NCBI GenBank assembly: GCA_022837595.1
Contig: JALHFX010000089.1
Location: forward strand, 1 to 13,479
Source of the DNA: Propionibacterium sp.
Lineage (GTDB): Bacteria; Actinomycetota; Actinomycetes; Propionibacteriales; Propionibacteriaceae
DNA: 13,479 nt
Reading direction: 5' to 3'
The position numbers and the translations under genes are program-made. Each line of letters opens with the position of its first letter. Position 1 is the first letter of the stretch. Below the pieces are notes generated by a model. It made no database searches. It had not been told where the DNA came from and saw only the letters and a program-made list of their open reading frames with translations. Of the stretch, positions 1 to 7,222 are shown in pieces.

Positions 1-16
1 GCGCAAGCCCAGTAAT

Positions 17-733
17 GTGCTGCCCATGACCGATGTCGGGGCACAATCACATGAGTCCATTGACCTTGGACTCGCGCGTGTTCGTGATGGTAAACACCGA
101 TACCGCTTGGGTGTGATGGGCGGCACCTTCGATCCGATCCATCACGGGCACCTGGTTGCGGCAAGCGAGGTGGCCGCCCGCTTCGATCTGCAAGAAGTCG
201 TCTTCGTCCCGACCGGAACACCCTGGCAGAAGGCCGGACGCAAGGTCAGTAACCGTGAAGATCGCTACCTGATGACGGTGATCGCCACTGCCTCCAACCC
301 ACGGTTCTCTGTGTCGAGGGTAGACATCGATCGGGATGGGAATACCTACACCGTCGACACCCTCAAGGAGCTGACGGCCGAGCGTGGTGAAGATGTCGAT
401 CTGACGTTCATCACTGGTGCGGACGCGCTCGGCTCGATCCTCACCTGGCGAGGGGCCGATGAACTCTTCGACCTGGCGAGTTTCGTGGGGGTCTCACGAC
501 CCGGTGTCGACCTGAAGGCTCGAGACATCAGTCATCTACCGGCTGAGAAGGTGACCAGGCTTGAGGTGCCGGCCCTGGCAATCAGCTCCACCGAGTGTAG
601 AAACCGAGTGCGTCAGGGCCTGCCGTTGTGGTACTTGGTACCCGACGGGGTCGTCCAGTATGTCGCTAAACGTGGCCTCTATACGCCGGCGAACGAAGGC
701 GAAACGCTCAAGGCGGATAGTGTTGATTGGTAA
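17..733 (+). CDS. nadD: nicotinate-nucleotide adenylyltransferase
   Basis: This enzyme adenylylates nicotinate mononucleotide with ATP to give deamido-NAD in cytoplasmic NAD synthesis. The nucleotidyltransferase signature GGTFDPIHHGHL is at residues 35-46, with the family motifs YTVDTL near residue 112, ITGADAL near 132 and ISSTECR near 190, followed by the usual YLVP close to the C terminus. The fold normally begins just before the RLGVMGGTFDP strand, so about 25 residues precede it. GTG 17 and ATG 26 are both possible starts, and the frame stays open to the left edge, so the start is not settled. The length of 238 aa is slightly above the family norm. It is the first of three plus-strand genes, with rsfS starting 42 bases after its stop. 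The same nadD-rsfS-phosphatase order is known from mycobacteria. Family assignment is firm; only the start is uncertain. Confidence 0.95.
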   Translation: MLPMTDVGAQSHESIDLGLARVRDGKHRYRLGVMGGTFDPIHHGHLVAASEVAARFDLQEVVFVPTGTPWQKAGRKVSNREDRYLMTVIATASNPRFSVSRVDIDRDGNTYTVDTLKELTAERGEDVDLTFITGADALGSILTWRGADELFDLASFVGVSRPGVDLKARDISHLPAEKVTRLEVPALAISSTECRNRVRQGLPLWYLVPDGVVQYVAKRGLYTPANEGETLKADSVDW

Positions 734-775
734 ACCGAACCCTCGAGATCTGCGGAAGATCAGTTTGGATGTGAT

Positions 776-1240
776 GTGAGCGCTACCGAAGAAGCCATCA
801 AGACCACTCGGCTCGCCGCCGAAGCGGCTTACGAGAAGAAGGGCAAGGCGATCATCGCCTTCGACGTCTCGGAGCCGCTCGCGATCGCCGACATTTTCCT
901 GATCATCAGCGCGAATAATGAGCGGTTAGTCGGAGCGATCGTCGATGCCGTCGAGGAGAGGCTGATTGAGGTCGAGAAGCTTCGTCCGTTGCGTCGCGAA
1001 GGCGATCAGGAGAATCGATGGGTTCTGCTCGACTACGGAGATGTCGTCGTTCATGTCCAGCACGACGAGGAGCGTGAGCTATACGCTTTGGAGCGCCTTT
1101 GGAAGGACTGCCCGGTCATCGAGCTGAAACTTCCCGGAGACACCGGCCCCACGGCCGGAGCATCTGCTGAAAATGAGGTATCAGATTCCGGCAACGTCAA
1201 CGGCTTTGACGAAGCGGATGAGGCCGGCGGTCGGCAGTGA
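776..1240 (+). CDS. rsfS: ribosomal silencing factor RsfS (Iojap/YbeB family)
   Basis: RsfS binds ribosomal protein L14 on the free 50S subunit and blocks subunit joining, reducing translation when nutrients are scarce. The DUF143/Iojap core is clear: the DIFLIISANNERL segment at about residues 39-51 and the signature WVLLDYGDVVVHVQHDEERE from residue 82, ending in YALERLW at 103-109. The start is GTG 776, with only weak purine-rich SD candidates upstream. The protein is 154 aa, longer than the typical 110-130, because of an acidic, low-complexity tail after about residue 125 that I would not expect to be conserved. Its stop codon overlaps the next gene's GTG start by four bases (GTGA), which indicates translational coupling within the operon. 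Confidence 0.95.
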   Translation: MSATEEAIKTTRLAAEAAYEKKGKAIIAFDVSEPLAIADIFLIISANNERLVGAIVDAVEERLIEVEKLRPLRREGDQENRWVLLDYGDVVVHVQHDEERELYALERLWKDCPVIELKLPGDTGPTAGASAENEVSDSGNVNGFDEADEAGGRQ

Positions 1241-1866
1241 GTTCTGAGCGCACTCAGATCATCTTGTGGCGGCACGGTCAGACTTCTTTCAATGTGGAGA
1301 GCCGCTTCCAGGGCCACCTTGATGCGCCTTTGAACAGTGTCGGCCTGACTCAAGCCGAGGTTGCTGCGGCCGGCTTATCGAGATTTCCGGTGGACGCGAT
1401 CTATACCTCCCCGTTACAGCGGGCTTATAACACCGCACGGGCGCTCGCACGCAGGGTCGATCTGCCCATTGTGACCGACAGCCGGTTGATGGAGATCAAG
1501 GTTGGTTCCTGGGAAGGCATGTTCGCCGAAGACATTTACCGTGCTCATCCAGAGTTCGCTCTGGCGTTGGCGGAAGGTCGGGATGCGCGGCGCTCGGAGA
1601 CAGGGGAGACCAGTGCCGAGCTCGCAGTGCGAGTGGTCGCGGCATTGCAAGAGATCGCCGAGCGGCACCCAGGTGAGACTGTTGTAGTGGCCAGCCACGG
1701 GTTGGCGATCCGGATGGGCACCGCCGGCGTGCTCGGCTGGGACTACCCGACGGCGATCACTTTGGCCAGCATGTCGAACTGCGGCTGGACGATGCTGTCT
1801 GCCAAGACCGAGGGCTTCTGGAAGCTGGTCACCTGGAACCAGCGCGCCGAGCAGTTTCTCGGCTAA
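1237..1866 (+). CDS. histidine phosphatase (phosphoglycerate mutase superfamily), possibly glucosyl-3-phosphoglycerate phosphatase
   Basis: This is a cofactor-independent branch-1 histidine phosphatase. Visible catalytic elements are RHGQTSFN (phosphohistidine H13, R12), SPLQRA (R62), the acid E86 in LMEIKVGSWEG, and the second histidine H154 in ASHG. The length of 209 aa is normal. The GTG start at 1237 overlaps the rsfS stop, so the two are coupled. Substrate cannot be read from the sequence. In mycobacteria the gene in this same position after nadD-rsfS is the glucosyl-3-phosphoglycerate phosphatase GpgP, which makes that the best guess. The adjacent cobD invites the alternative alpha-ribazole phosphatase (CobC), but cobD lies on the opposite strand and is not co-transcribed. 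The last 38 bases overlap the 3' end of the convergent cobD. Confidence 0.85.
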   Translation: MSSERTQIILWRHGQTSFNVESRFQGHLDAPLNSVGLTQAEVAAAGLSRFPVDAIYTSPLQRAYNTARALARRVDLPIVTDSRLMEIKVGSWEGMFAEDIYRAHPEFALALAEGRDARRSETGETSAELAVRVVAALQEIAERHPGETVVVASHGLAIRMGTAGVLGWDYPTAITLASMSNCGWTMLSAKTEGFWKLVTWNQRAEQFLG

Positions 1867-2821
1867 CCGATCTCGCGAGTGTGCCGACGATCAACGAACC
1901 TACTGCGGCAAGTCCGGCACTCGCAGCCGTCACCGTGTCGACTAGGCGTGCCGCCCTTCGGATCGTGCCCGAGTCAGGTGCGGGAGCCTCGGGATCGCCG
2001 AGTCTCGGACGCTCCTCAATGCGTCCGTGGTATTCGGAGGGGCCACCCAGATGAGTGTCGAGCGCACCCGCCCAGGCGGCCTCACACCAACCACCATTGG
2101 GGCTGGGATGGTTGCGGGCATCGCGCAACATGACTCGCCACGCATTCGCCGGGCTGCCGTCGACGGTGCCGGCCAAGGCACTGGAGATCACTCCCGAAAG
2201 CCGGGCCGGAATGAAGGCAACAGCGTCGTCCAATCTCGCGGCGACCTTGCCGAATCGTTCATAACGGGGGTTGCGATAGCCGACCATCGCGTCCAGGGTG
2301 TTGATACCCCGATGCGCCAGTAAGCCGGGAATGCCGGCGACAGCTCCCCAAAACAGGGAACAGACGACGGCGTCCGAGGTGTTCTCCGCTAATGACTCGA
2401 CTGTGCCGCGGGCAAGTTCTGCTGCGTCGAGGTTGTGCGGGTCGCGGCTGCACAGATGCGTAAGCCGCTCGCGAGCGGCGTCAATCTTGTCCGCGGCGAG
2501 TTCATCAGCCATCGCGATACCCTCGGCGGCCAAACTGTGCCCGCCGAGTACCGCCCAGGTGGCGGTGGCGCTGACAACGGTGTGAGCCACCGGACGATCA
2601 CGGGTGAGTCTCTCGGCGACGATGCCGATGACGATGACAGGTGAGAGCGCCGCCAACGTAAAAGCTGCTCCCCGGGTGATCGAATCACGGTAGAGGTGTT
2701 TCTCGAGCCAAGAAGCCCAGGTCCCGAACCACGCCACCGGGTGGTGGCGCTTCGGATCGCCGAAGACTGCGTCTGCGACTGTTCCAGCGATGAGGCCCAA
2801 TGCGTGGTTCACGGACGCCAT
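1829..2821 (-). CDS. cobD: adenosylcobinamide-phosphate synthase CobD/CbiB
   Basis: This integral membrane enzyme joins the aminopropanol (phosphate) side chain to adenosylcobyric acid in cobalamin synthesis. Family blocks from the chosen start are GDPKRHHPVAWFG at residues 21-33, VESLAENTSDAVV at 141-153, INTLDAMVGYRN at 173-184, ARLDDAVAFIPARLSG at 195-210, and HPSPNGGWCEAAWAGAL with LGGPSEYHG at 238-266. Hydrophobic spans fall near residues 52-70 and 80-95. I chose ATG 2821 because it places the GDP block about 20 residues in, as usual, and gives 330 aa; an upstream GTG-type start at 2908 would add 29 unlikely residues. No cobalamin riboswitch is recognisable upstream. The C-terminal 13 codons overlap the convergent phosphatase gene. 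It stands alone here without other cob genes. Confidence 0.93.
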   Translation of the reverse strand: MASVNHALGLIAGTVADAVFGDPKRHHPVAWFGTWASWLEKHLYRDSITRGAAFTLAALSPVIVIGIVAERLTRDRPVAHTVVSATATWAVLGGHSLAAEGIAMADELAADKIDAARERLTHLCSRDPHNLDAAELARGTVESLAENTSDAVVCSLFWGAVAGIPGLLAHRGINTLDAMVGYRNPRYERFGKVAARLDDAVAFIPARLSGVISSALAGTVDGSPANAWRVMLRDARNHPSPNGGWCEAAWAGALDTHLGGPSEYHGRIEERPRLGDPEAPAPDSGTIRRAARLVDTVTAASAGLAAVGSLIVGTLARSVSRETARRAGSR

Positions 2822-2967
2822 TCTGCCGGATATAGGCCCTTCTCGGGCACAGCGCCGCGAGTCGCAGGCCGACTGCATGCGTTTGAGGTTTGCGTAGGTT
2901 GGTCTCAAACACAGGCAGTGCAGTCTCGGCTGCCTTGAGCGGGTCAGCCTGTCGGCATGGCGTGGGG
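2822..2967. other. intergenic region with inverted repeats between cobD and the coiled-coil gene
   Basis: This gap is the leader of cobD and the tail of the next minus-strand gene. Two short inverted repeats are visible: GTTTGAG (2881-2887) with CTCAAAC (2904-2910), and AGGCAG (2913-2918) with CTGCCT (2930-2935). Neither is followed by a T-run on either strand, so neither is a confident terminator. I looked for a B12-box-like cobalamin riboswitch core and did not see one. Their role is unknown. Confidence 0.3.
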
Positions 2968-3495
2968 TCAGGCGTCAGCCTTCTCGACCACATCTGCGAG
3001 TGCTTTGGCGACCTTGTCGGCGTCAGCCTCAACGTCTTCGTCCAGTTCTTCCTCGTCGAGATCGAGCTTCTCGAGACCCTTGAGAATATGACGGGCGGCA
3101 GACTTCGCATCGCGGATGATACCGGCGGCTACATGATCTATGACCCGCTCTACGTGCTTCTCCGCGTCTGCCTCGACCTTGACGGCGTGCTCAGCCGCCC
3201 GGTTTAGTGCTTCTTCGCTCGCGCCTCGCGCCTGCTTGGCGGCGATGCGATCGTAAGCGTGATCGACTCGCTTCGCTTCGCGGTCGATGACTCGCTCGAG
3301 ATACTCGATGTGATGCATCGCGAACTTCGCGTCCCGGGCAACCTGACGCTCAACCCTGGCAACGATGCGATCGTCATGTTTTTCGATCTTGCCGAGTTGC
3401 TTCTCAAGGCGATCGAGTTCGTCGTTGTAGACCTTCGCCGCGTGCTCTGCTGCCGCTGTGACCTTCTTCTCCCAGCCGTCGATGTCGTGTGTCAT
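2968..3495 (-). CDS. hypothetical charged alpha-helical (coiled-coil-like) protein
   Basis: I do not recognise a family. The 175-aa product is almost entirely helix-forming and very rich in Ala, Glu, Asp, Lys, Arg and His, with no signal peptide and no membrane segment. It shows a loose internal duplication: AAEHAAKV at residues 15-22 recurs as AAEHAVKV at 100-107, and RDAKFA at 54-59 recurs as RDAKSA at 128-133, each followed by a helix with hydrophobics at heptad-like spacing. The last 35 residues are strongly acidic (DLDEEELDEDVEADAD). Translation is well supported: an SD (GGAGG, complement of 3503-3507) lies seven bases before ATG 3495. It is divergent from gadB across a 246-bp gap, so shared acid- or stress-related control is possible but is inference. 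Confidence 0.75.
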   Translation of the reverse strand: MTHDIDGWEKKVTAAAEHAAKVYNDELDRLEKQLGKIEKHDDRIVARVERQVARDAKFAMHHIEYLERVIDREAKRVDHAYDRIAAKQARGASEEALNRAAEHAVKVEADAEKHVERVIDHVAAGIIRDAKSAARHILKGLEKLDLDEEELDEDVEADADKVAKALADVVEKADA

Positions 3496-3741
3496 CTTGT
3501 GACCTCCGTGTGTGTTGTCTATGCAACGCGGGTGCAGCCTTCAGGTGAAAGTTGCTGATCTTGACCCACCTTAGCTCTTTCAGGGTGCCATCGACTAGGG
3601 AATACGTCCGACGTCTACGCCCATAGTGAACACGCGTATCTAAAAACCGGCAGTGCTCGATAAGAGCCGATAGACTCTTACTGGCCGGAGCAAATATGCC
3701 CGCGAGCTGTAACAACGAAGTTAACGAACTGGAAGAGAGCC
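3496..3741. promoter_or_regulatory. divergent intergenic region between the coiled-coil gene and gadBC
   Basis: This 246-bp gap must contain the gadBC promoter and that of the divergent gene. It is more A/T-rich than its surroundings, with a run TCTAAAAA near 3640. A 6-bp inverted repeat, TAAGAG (3661-3666) and CTCTTA (3675-3680) with an 8-base loop, overlaps a weak minus-10-like TAGACT (3671-3676). It is a candidate operator or hairpin upstream of gadB. I could not find a convincing minus-35/minus-10 pair, so no promoter position is claimed. Confidence 0.3.
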
Positions 3742-3808
3742 ATGACCGCGAATAACGAACAAATCGAACGGAAGAGAGCCATGACCGCGAATAACGAACA
3801 AATCGAAC
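3731..3808 (+). repeat. 39-bp perfect tandem duplication of the gadB SD and start codon
   Basis: Two identical 39-base units lie head to tail at 3731-3769 and 3770-3808. Each contains a purine-rich SD (GGAAGAGAG), an ATG (3742 and 3781) and the codons for MTANNEQIE. The unit is 13 codons, so both starts are in the same frame. The motif CGAAC sits just before copy 1 (3725-3729) and at the end of each copy (3765-3769, 3804-3808), the microhomology expected for replication slippage. Confidence 0.97.
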
Positions 3809-5121
3809 CGATCTTCAGTCGCCCTGGTGAGTCCTCTGTCACTCCACGCAACGAGTTCCCCAAGGACTCAATGCTCCCGGAGACGGCCACCAGATCTGCC
3901 ACGATGAGACGATGCTTGATGGCAATGCGCGGTTGAACCTTGCCACCTTCGTGGGCACCTGGATGGACGAGCATGCGGATCGTCTGTATGCCGAGTCCTT
4001 CGACAAGAACATGATCGACAAGGATGAGTACCCCCGCACAGCAGCGATCGAGACCAACTGCTGGTTGATGCTGGCAGACCTTTGGCATGCTCCGAGTGCG
4101 GATGGAGCCATTGGCACCTCAACCACGGGTTCGTCCGAAGCATGCATGCTCGGTGGCCTCGCATTCAAGCGCAATTGGCAGAATGCCCGTCGTGCCGCTG
4201 GCAAGTCGACCGATAAGCCGAACCTGGTCATGAGCTCCGCAGTGCAGGTCTGCTGGGAGAAGTTCTGCAATTACTGGGATGTCGAAGCTCGTTACGTTCC
4301 GATCACCGATGAGCACAAGGTCCTCGACGGCTACGAGCTTGAGAAGTACGTCGACGAGAACACCATCGGTGTTGTCGCGATTCTCGGCGTTACTTACACC
4401 GGAATGTACGAGCCTGTTCAGCAGATCGCTGCCAAGCTTGATGAGATCCAGGAGAAGACCGGGCTCGATATCCCGCTGCACGTCGACGGCGCGTCGGGTG
4501 CCATGATCGCACCCTTCATTCAGCCTGACTTGGTGTGGGACTTCCGCCTCGAGCGCGTCCACTCAATCTCAACCTCGGGCCACAAGTACGGCGGCGTCTA
4601 CCCGGGCGTTGGCTGGGTAGTCTGGCGCGAAGAGAAGTGGCTGCCCGAGGACCTGGTCTTCAAGGTAAGCTACCTCGGCGGCGAAATGCCGACGTTTGCG
4701 CTGAACTTCTCTCGTCCTGGCGCGCAGATTATCCTGCAGTACTACCTCTTCCTCCGCGACGGCTTCGAAGGCTACCGCGAGATCCAACAGAACAATCAGG
4801 ACGTCGCGCTGTTCCTGTCGTCCGGCATTGCGAAGCTGCCTGCATTCGAATTGTGGAACGACGGTTCCGATATTCCGGTGTTCGCTTGGCAACTGAAGCC
4901 AGGTCACACGAAGAACTGGAACCTCTACCACTTGTCCGACCGTCTTCGGATGAAGGGTTGGTTGGTGCCGGCTTATCCGATGCCGGATAACCTGACCGAT
5001 CTCACTGTGCAGCGCATTGTCGTCCGCAACGGTCTGAGCATGGACCTTGCCGCAGAGCTGCTCGCCGATATTTGAGTCGCCCATGCCTGTCGAAGGCCAG
5101 GCTCCCGGGTTCCACCACTAA
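3742..5121 (+). pseudogene. gadB: glutamate decarboxylase, split by two single-base frameshifts
   Basis: GadB is a PLP enzyme that converts glutamate to GABA and CO2, consuming a cytoplasmic proton. The longest intact piece, 3912-5075 (387 codons), holds the core: DGNARLNLATF, GSSEACMLGG, the PLP-pocket HVDGASG, and the Schiff-base lysine in SGHKYGG (codon 4584-4586). The N-terminal part reads in another frame from ATG 3742 or 3781 to a stop at 3934-3936. One base missing at about 3888/3889 explains this: restoring it gives ETA-x-QICHDETMLDGNA, collinear with E. coli GadB (NDELYLDGNA). At the 3' end one extra T in 5071-5073 creates TGA 5073-5075; removing it extends the protein through DIESPMPVEGQAPGFHH to TAA 5119-5121, a His-rich end resembling the GAD C-terminal tail. 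Repaired length is 446 or 459 aa, normal for the family. Truncated or inactive as written, unless these are sequencing errors. It is the first gene of the gadBC operon. Confidence 0.9.
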
Positions 5122-5139
5122 TCAACTCGAGGAGTTAGC

Positions 5140-6756
5140 TTGTCCACCTCAAAATCGGGATCCGTCGCGCCGAAAGGTAGCAAAGCGGGCCAGACTGGGA
5201 AGATCTCAGTCCTTGGCCTCGCGGTCATGAATATCCTCGCGGTTGCGACGTTGCGGGGACTACCGGCCGAGGCTGAATACGGTCTCGGATCGATTTTCTA
5301 CTATCTGTTCGCGGCCATCTTCTTCCTCGTACCGGTTTCGCTGGTGGCAGCGGAGCTGGCTACGGGCTGGCCTGAAAAGTCGCTGGTGGCAGCGGAGCTG
5401 GCTACGGGCTGGCCTGAAAAGGGCGGAGTCTTCCGCTGGGTTGGTGAAGCGTTCAACGGACGCTTGGCTTTCCTTGCGATCTTCATGCTCTTCTTGCAGA
5501 CCGCCGTCTACTTCCCGACGGCGCTCACCTTCGGGGCAGTATCGCTTGCCTATGTGGATACTGATCAGGCCGCCGCATCGAGAATCTCCCAGAACTCGAT
5601 CTTCATCCTCGTCGTGGTCCTCGCCATCTATTGGGTAGCCACGCTCATCGGCCTGCGTGGTACTGCGGCGTTTGCGAAGGTCTCGAAATGGGCTGGCTAT
5701 ATCGGTGTCATCGCGCCGGCCGCGATCCTCATCGTGATGGGCATCCTTTACATCGCGAGTGGCAACACTCCGGCTATTGAGATGAAAGCGGCAGATCTCA
5801 TCCCTGATTTCTCCAACTTCAATACGCTGGTACTCGCGTCGAGCATCTTCTTGTTCTACGCGGGCATGGAGATGAACGCGATCCACGTCAAGGATGTCGA
5901 CAATGCTTCGCGCAACTATCCGCTGGGCGTAATGATCGCAGCCGTTGGTACCGTGGTGATTTTCGTCCTCGGTACCCTCGCGATCGCATTCGTCGTTCCG
6001 GCGAAGGATATCAACCTCACCCAGGCGCTGTTGGTGACCTTCTACGATATGTTCACCTGGGCACACATTCCGTGGGCCGCTCCGATTCTTGCGATCATGC
6101 TTGCGATCGGTGTCTTCGGTGCCATCGTGGTGTGGGTTGTGGGTCCATCTTCAGCATTGCTTTCTGTGGGCAACGCAGGCTACTTGCCGAAGTTCTTGCA
6201 GAAGACGAACAAGCATGGCGTTGCGACGAACATTCTGTGGATTCAAGGCGCACTTGTCACCTTGATGTCCGTGCTCTTCGTCGTGCTGCCGTCGGTTCAG
6301 ACCGCGTTCCAGATGTTGAGCCAGCAGGCGATCATCTGCTACCTGATCATGTACATGCTGATGTTCGCCTCGGTCATCCGCTTGCGGAAGACGCAGCCGG
6401 ATCGTCCGCGTCCTTACAAGTTGCCGTTCGGCAAGGCAGGCGCATGGATCATCGGTGGTGCTGGCTTCCTCGCATCGTTGTTGGCATTCGTGCTCAGCTT
6501 CATGCCGCCGGACCAGATCAGCACCGGTAGCCCGGCTGAATATACCGGGATCCTGGTCGGCCTGACCGTGGTCTTCGTTGGTATCGGTTTGGGTATCTAT
6601 CAGCTGCGCCGGCCTTCTTGGAAGGACCCGGACAGCGACATGCAGCCGTTCACCTGGGAGAGCAAGCATCCGGACGCCCATCCGGGCACCGTTGCAGGCT
6701 CGTCAGCCGATCCCGCGGCTGCCGGTGGCTCGGCTACGAAGAAGGCTTCTTCGTAA
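5140..6756 (+). CDS. gadC: glutamate:GABA antiporter (APC family), with a 14-residue internal duplication
   Basis: GadC exchanges extracellular glutamate for intracellular GABA and completes the GadB acid-resistance cycle at the membrane. The product is 538 aa with about 12 hydrophobic segments and APC-family landmarks: a cytoplasmic basic N terminus, AEYGLGSIFYYLFAA then PVSLVAAEL near residues 45-73, GGVFRWVGEAF after the duplication, and IVVWVVGPSSALLSVG near 330. It follows E. coli GadC over most of its length, but the C-terminal tail is unlike the E. coli pH plug. The TTG start (5140) has a GAGGAG SD five bases upstream and lies 18 bases after the repaired gadB stop, so the pair is an operon. 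The oddity is a perfect duplication of 14 residues (67-80 and 81-94) at the second/third helix junction, which could disturb folding; without it the length is 524. Confidence 0.9.
   Translation: MSTSKSGSVAPKGSKAGQTGKISVLGLAVMNILAVATLRGLPAEAEYGLGSIFYYLFAAIFFLVPVSLVAAELATGWPEKSLVAAELATGWPEKGGVFRWVGEAFNGRLAFLAIFMLFLQTAVYFPTALTFGAVSLAYVDTDQAAASRISQNSIFILVVVLAIYWVATLIGLRGTAAFAKVSKWAGYIGVIAPAAILIVMGILYIASGNTPAIEMKAADLIPDFSNFNTLVLASSIFLFYAGMEMNAIHVKDVDNASRNYPLGVMIAAVGTVVIFVLGTLAIAFVVPAKDINLTQALLVTFYDMFTWAHIPWAAPILAIMLAIGVFGAIVVWVVGPSSALLSVGNAGYLPKFLQKTNKHGVATNILWIQGALVTLMSVLFVVLPSVQTAFQMLSQQAIICYLIMYMLMFASVIRLRKTQPDRPRPYKLPFGKAGAWIIGGAGFLASLLAFVLSFMPPDQISTGSPAEYTGILVGLTVVFVGIGLGIYQLRRPSWKDPDSDMQPFTWESKHPDAHPGTVAGSSADPAAAGGSATKKASS
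5338..5421 (+). repeat. 42-bp perfect tandem in-frame duplication inside gadC
   Basis: Identical 42-base units occupy 5338-5379 and 5380-5421. Each encodes SLVAAELATGWPEK. The APC family has this segment once, directly followed by GGVFRWV, so the second copy is an insertion. There are no mismatches between copies, which suggests recent origin or continued homogenisation. Confidence 0.97.
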
Positions 6757-6812
6757 AACTGATTGACCTCCCGCTGTAGCGACAGGTAGTAGTCCCACGG
6801 ACAGCGAGAGTT

Positions 6813-6863
6813 GAGTTCCCTCGGTCTTCACAGGAAACTGTGAAGACCGAGGGAACTCTTTTT
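6813..6863 (+). terminator. strong Rho-independent terminator of gadBC
   Basis: The stem is perfect over 21 bp: 6813-6833 pairs with 6838-6858, closing on a GAAA tetraloop (6834-6837), and five Ts follow (6859-6863). It begins 57 bases after the gadC stop. It closes the gad operon and separates it from the degraded region downstream. Confidence 0.95.
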
Positions 6864-6912
6864 GATCTGTATCCGAGAGCAGTCAGCGCGGTGTCGTGTG
6901 ATCGGCAGAGAT

Positions 6913-6984
6913 CTACTTGACTGCACCCGCGGTGAGGCCGAGGATGACGCGGTGCTGCAGCATTGGGAACACGATGGCCGTCAC
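6913..6984 (-). pseudogene. C-terminal remnant of a carbohydrate ABC transporter permease
   Basis: On the minus strand 23 codons plus a stop (6913-6915) end in LQHRVILGLTAGAVK. Sugar ABC permeases of the MalG type characteristically end in a segment like QRYFVRGLTAGAVKG. Coding similarity is lost upstream of 6984, where the opposite-strand ATPase remnant begins, so only the last helix and tail survive. It is too short for domain analysis; the call rests on the distinctive GLTAGAVK ending. Confidence 0.7.
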
Positions 6985-6986
6985 CC

Positions 6987-7222
6987 GTGGTGGTACTCGA
7001 CCAGCCGATCTACGATCTGGATCTCTTGTCCGAGCAGAAGGTTATGTGGAGTCTGGCACGACTCACGCCAACGCCACGGTTGCAGCGTTCGCACGCCGCA
7101 TATTCACCCTCAGGGCCGCCGTCCCCATCTGCGTGCTGGAGGACGGCCGCATTACCGAAAGCGGAACCCATAACGGACCAAAGGATGCCCTGGCATGTTC
7201 ACTCGCATGCACGCGGTCTTGA
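6987..7222 (+). pseudogene. frameshifted C-terminal remnant of an ABC exporter ATPase
   Basis: The first part (6987 to about 7067) reads VVVLDQPIYDLDLLSEQKVM, matching the Walker B/D-loop region of ABC exporter ATPases (VLDEATSALD..SEQ), with Gln in place of the catalytic Glu. The continuation is in a different frame from about 7061 and reads ARRIFTLRAAVPICVLEDGR then ITESGTH, matching the H-loop region and tail (AHRLSTV..D.I.VLEDGRI.E.GTH), with the switch histidine lost. It stops at 7220-7222. Walker A and signature motifs are absent from the window. This is a decayed fragment, not a functional gene. Confidence 0.7.

Noticed and set aside
1..15. Four codons and a TAA that could be the 3' end of an upstream gene (proA often precedes nadD).
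   Set aside because: Too short to identify, and the nadD frame is itself open to the edge.
2822..2967. Possible cobalamin riboswitch upstream of cobD.
   Set aside because: No B12-box-like core or typical paired elements seen; only two short inverted repeats.
5260..6066. Long minus-strand open frame across gadC (268 codons).
   Set aside because: Antisense to a clear transporter, highly charged composition, no SD; a shadow of codon bias.
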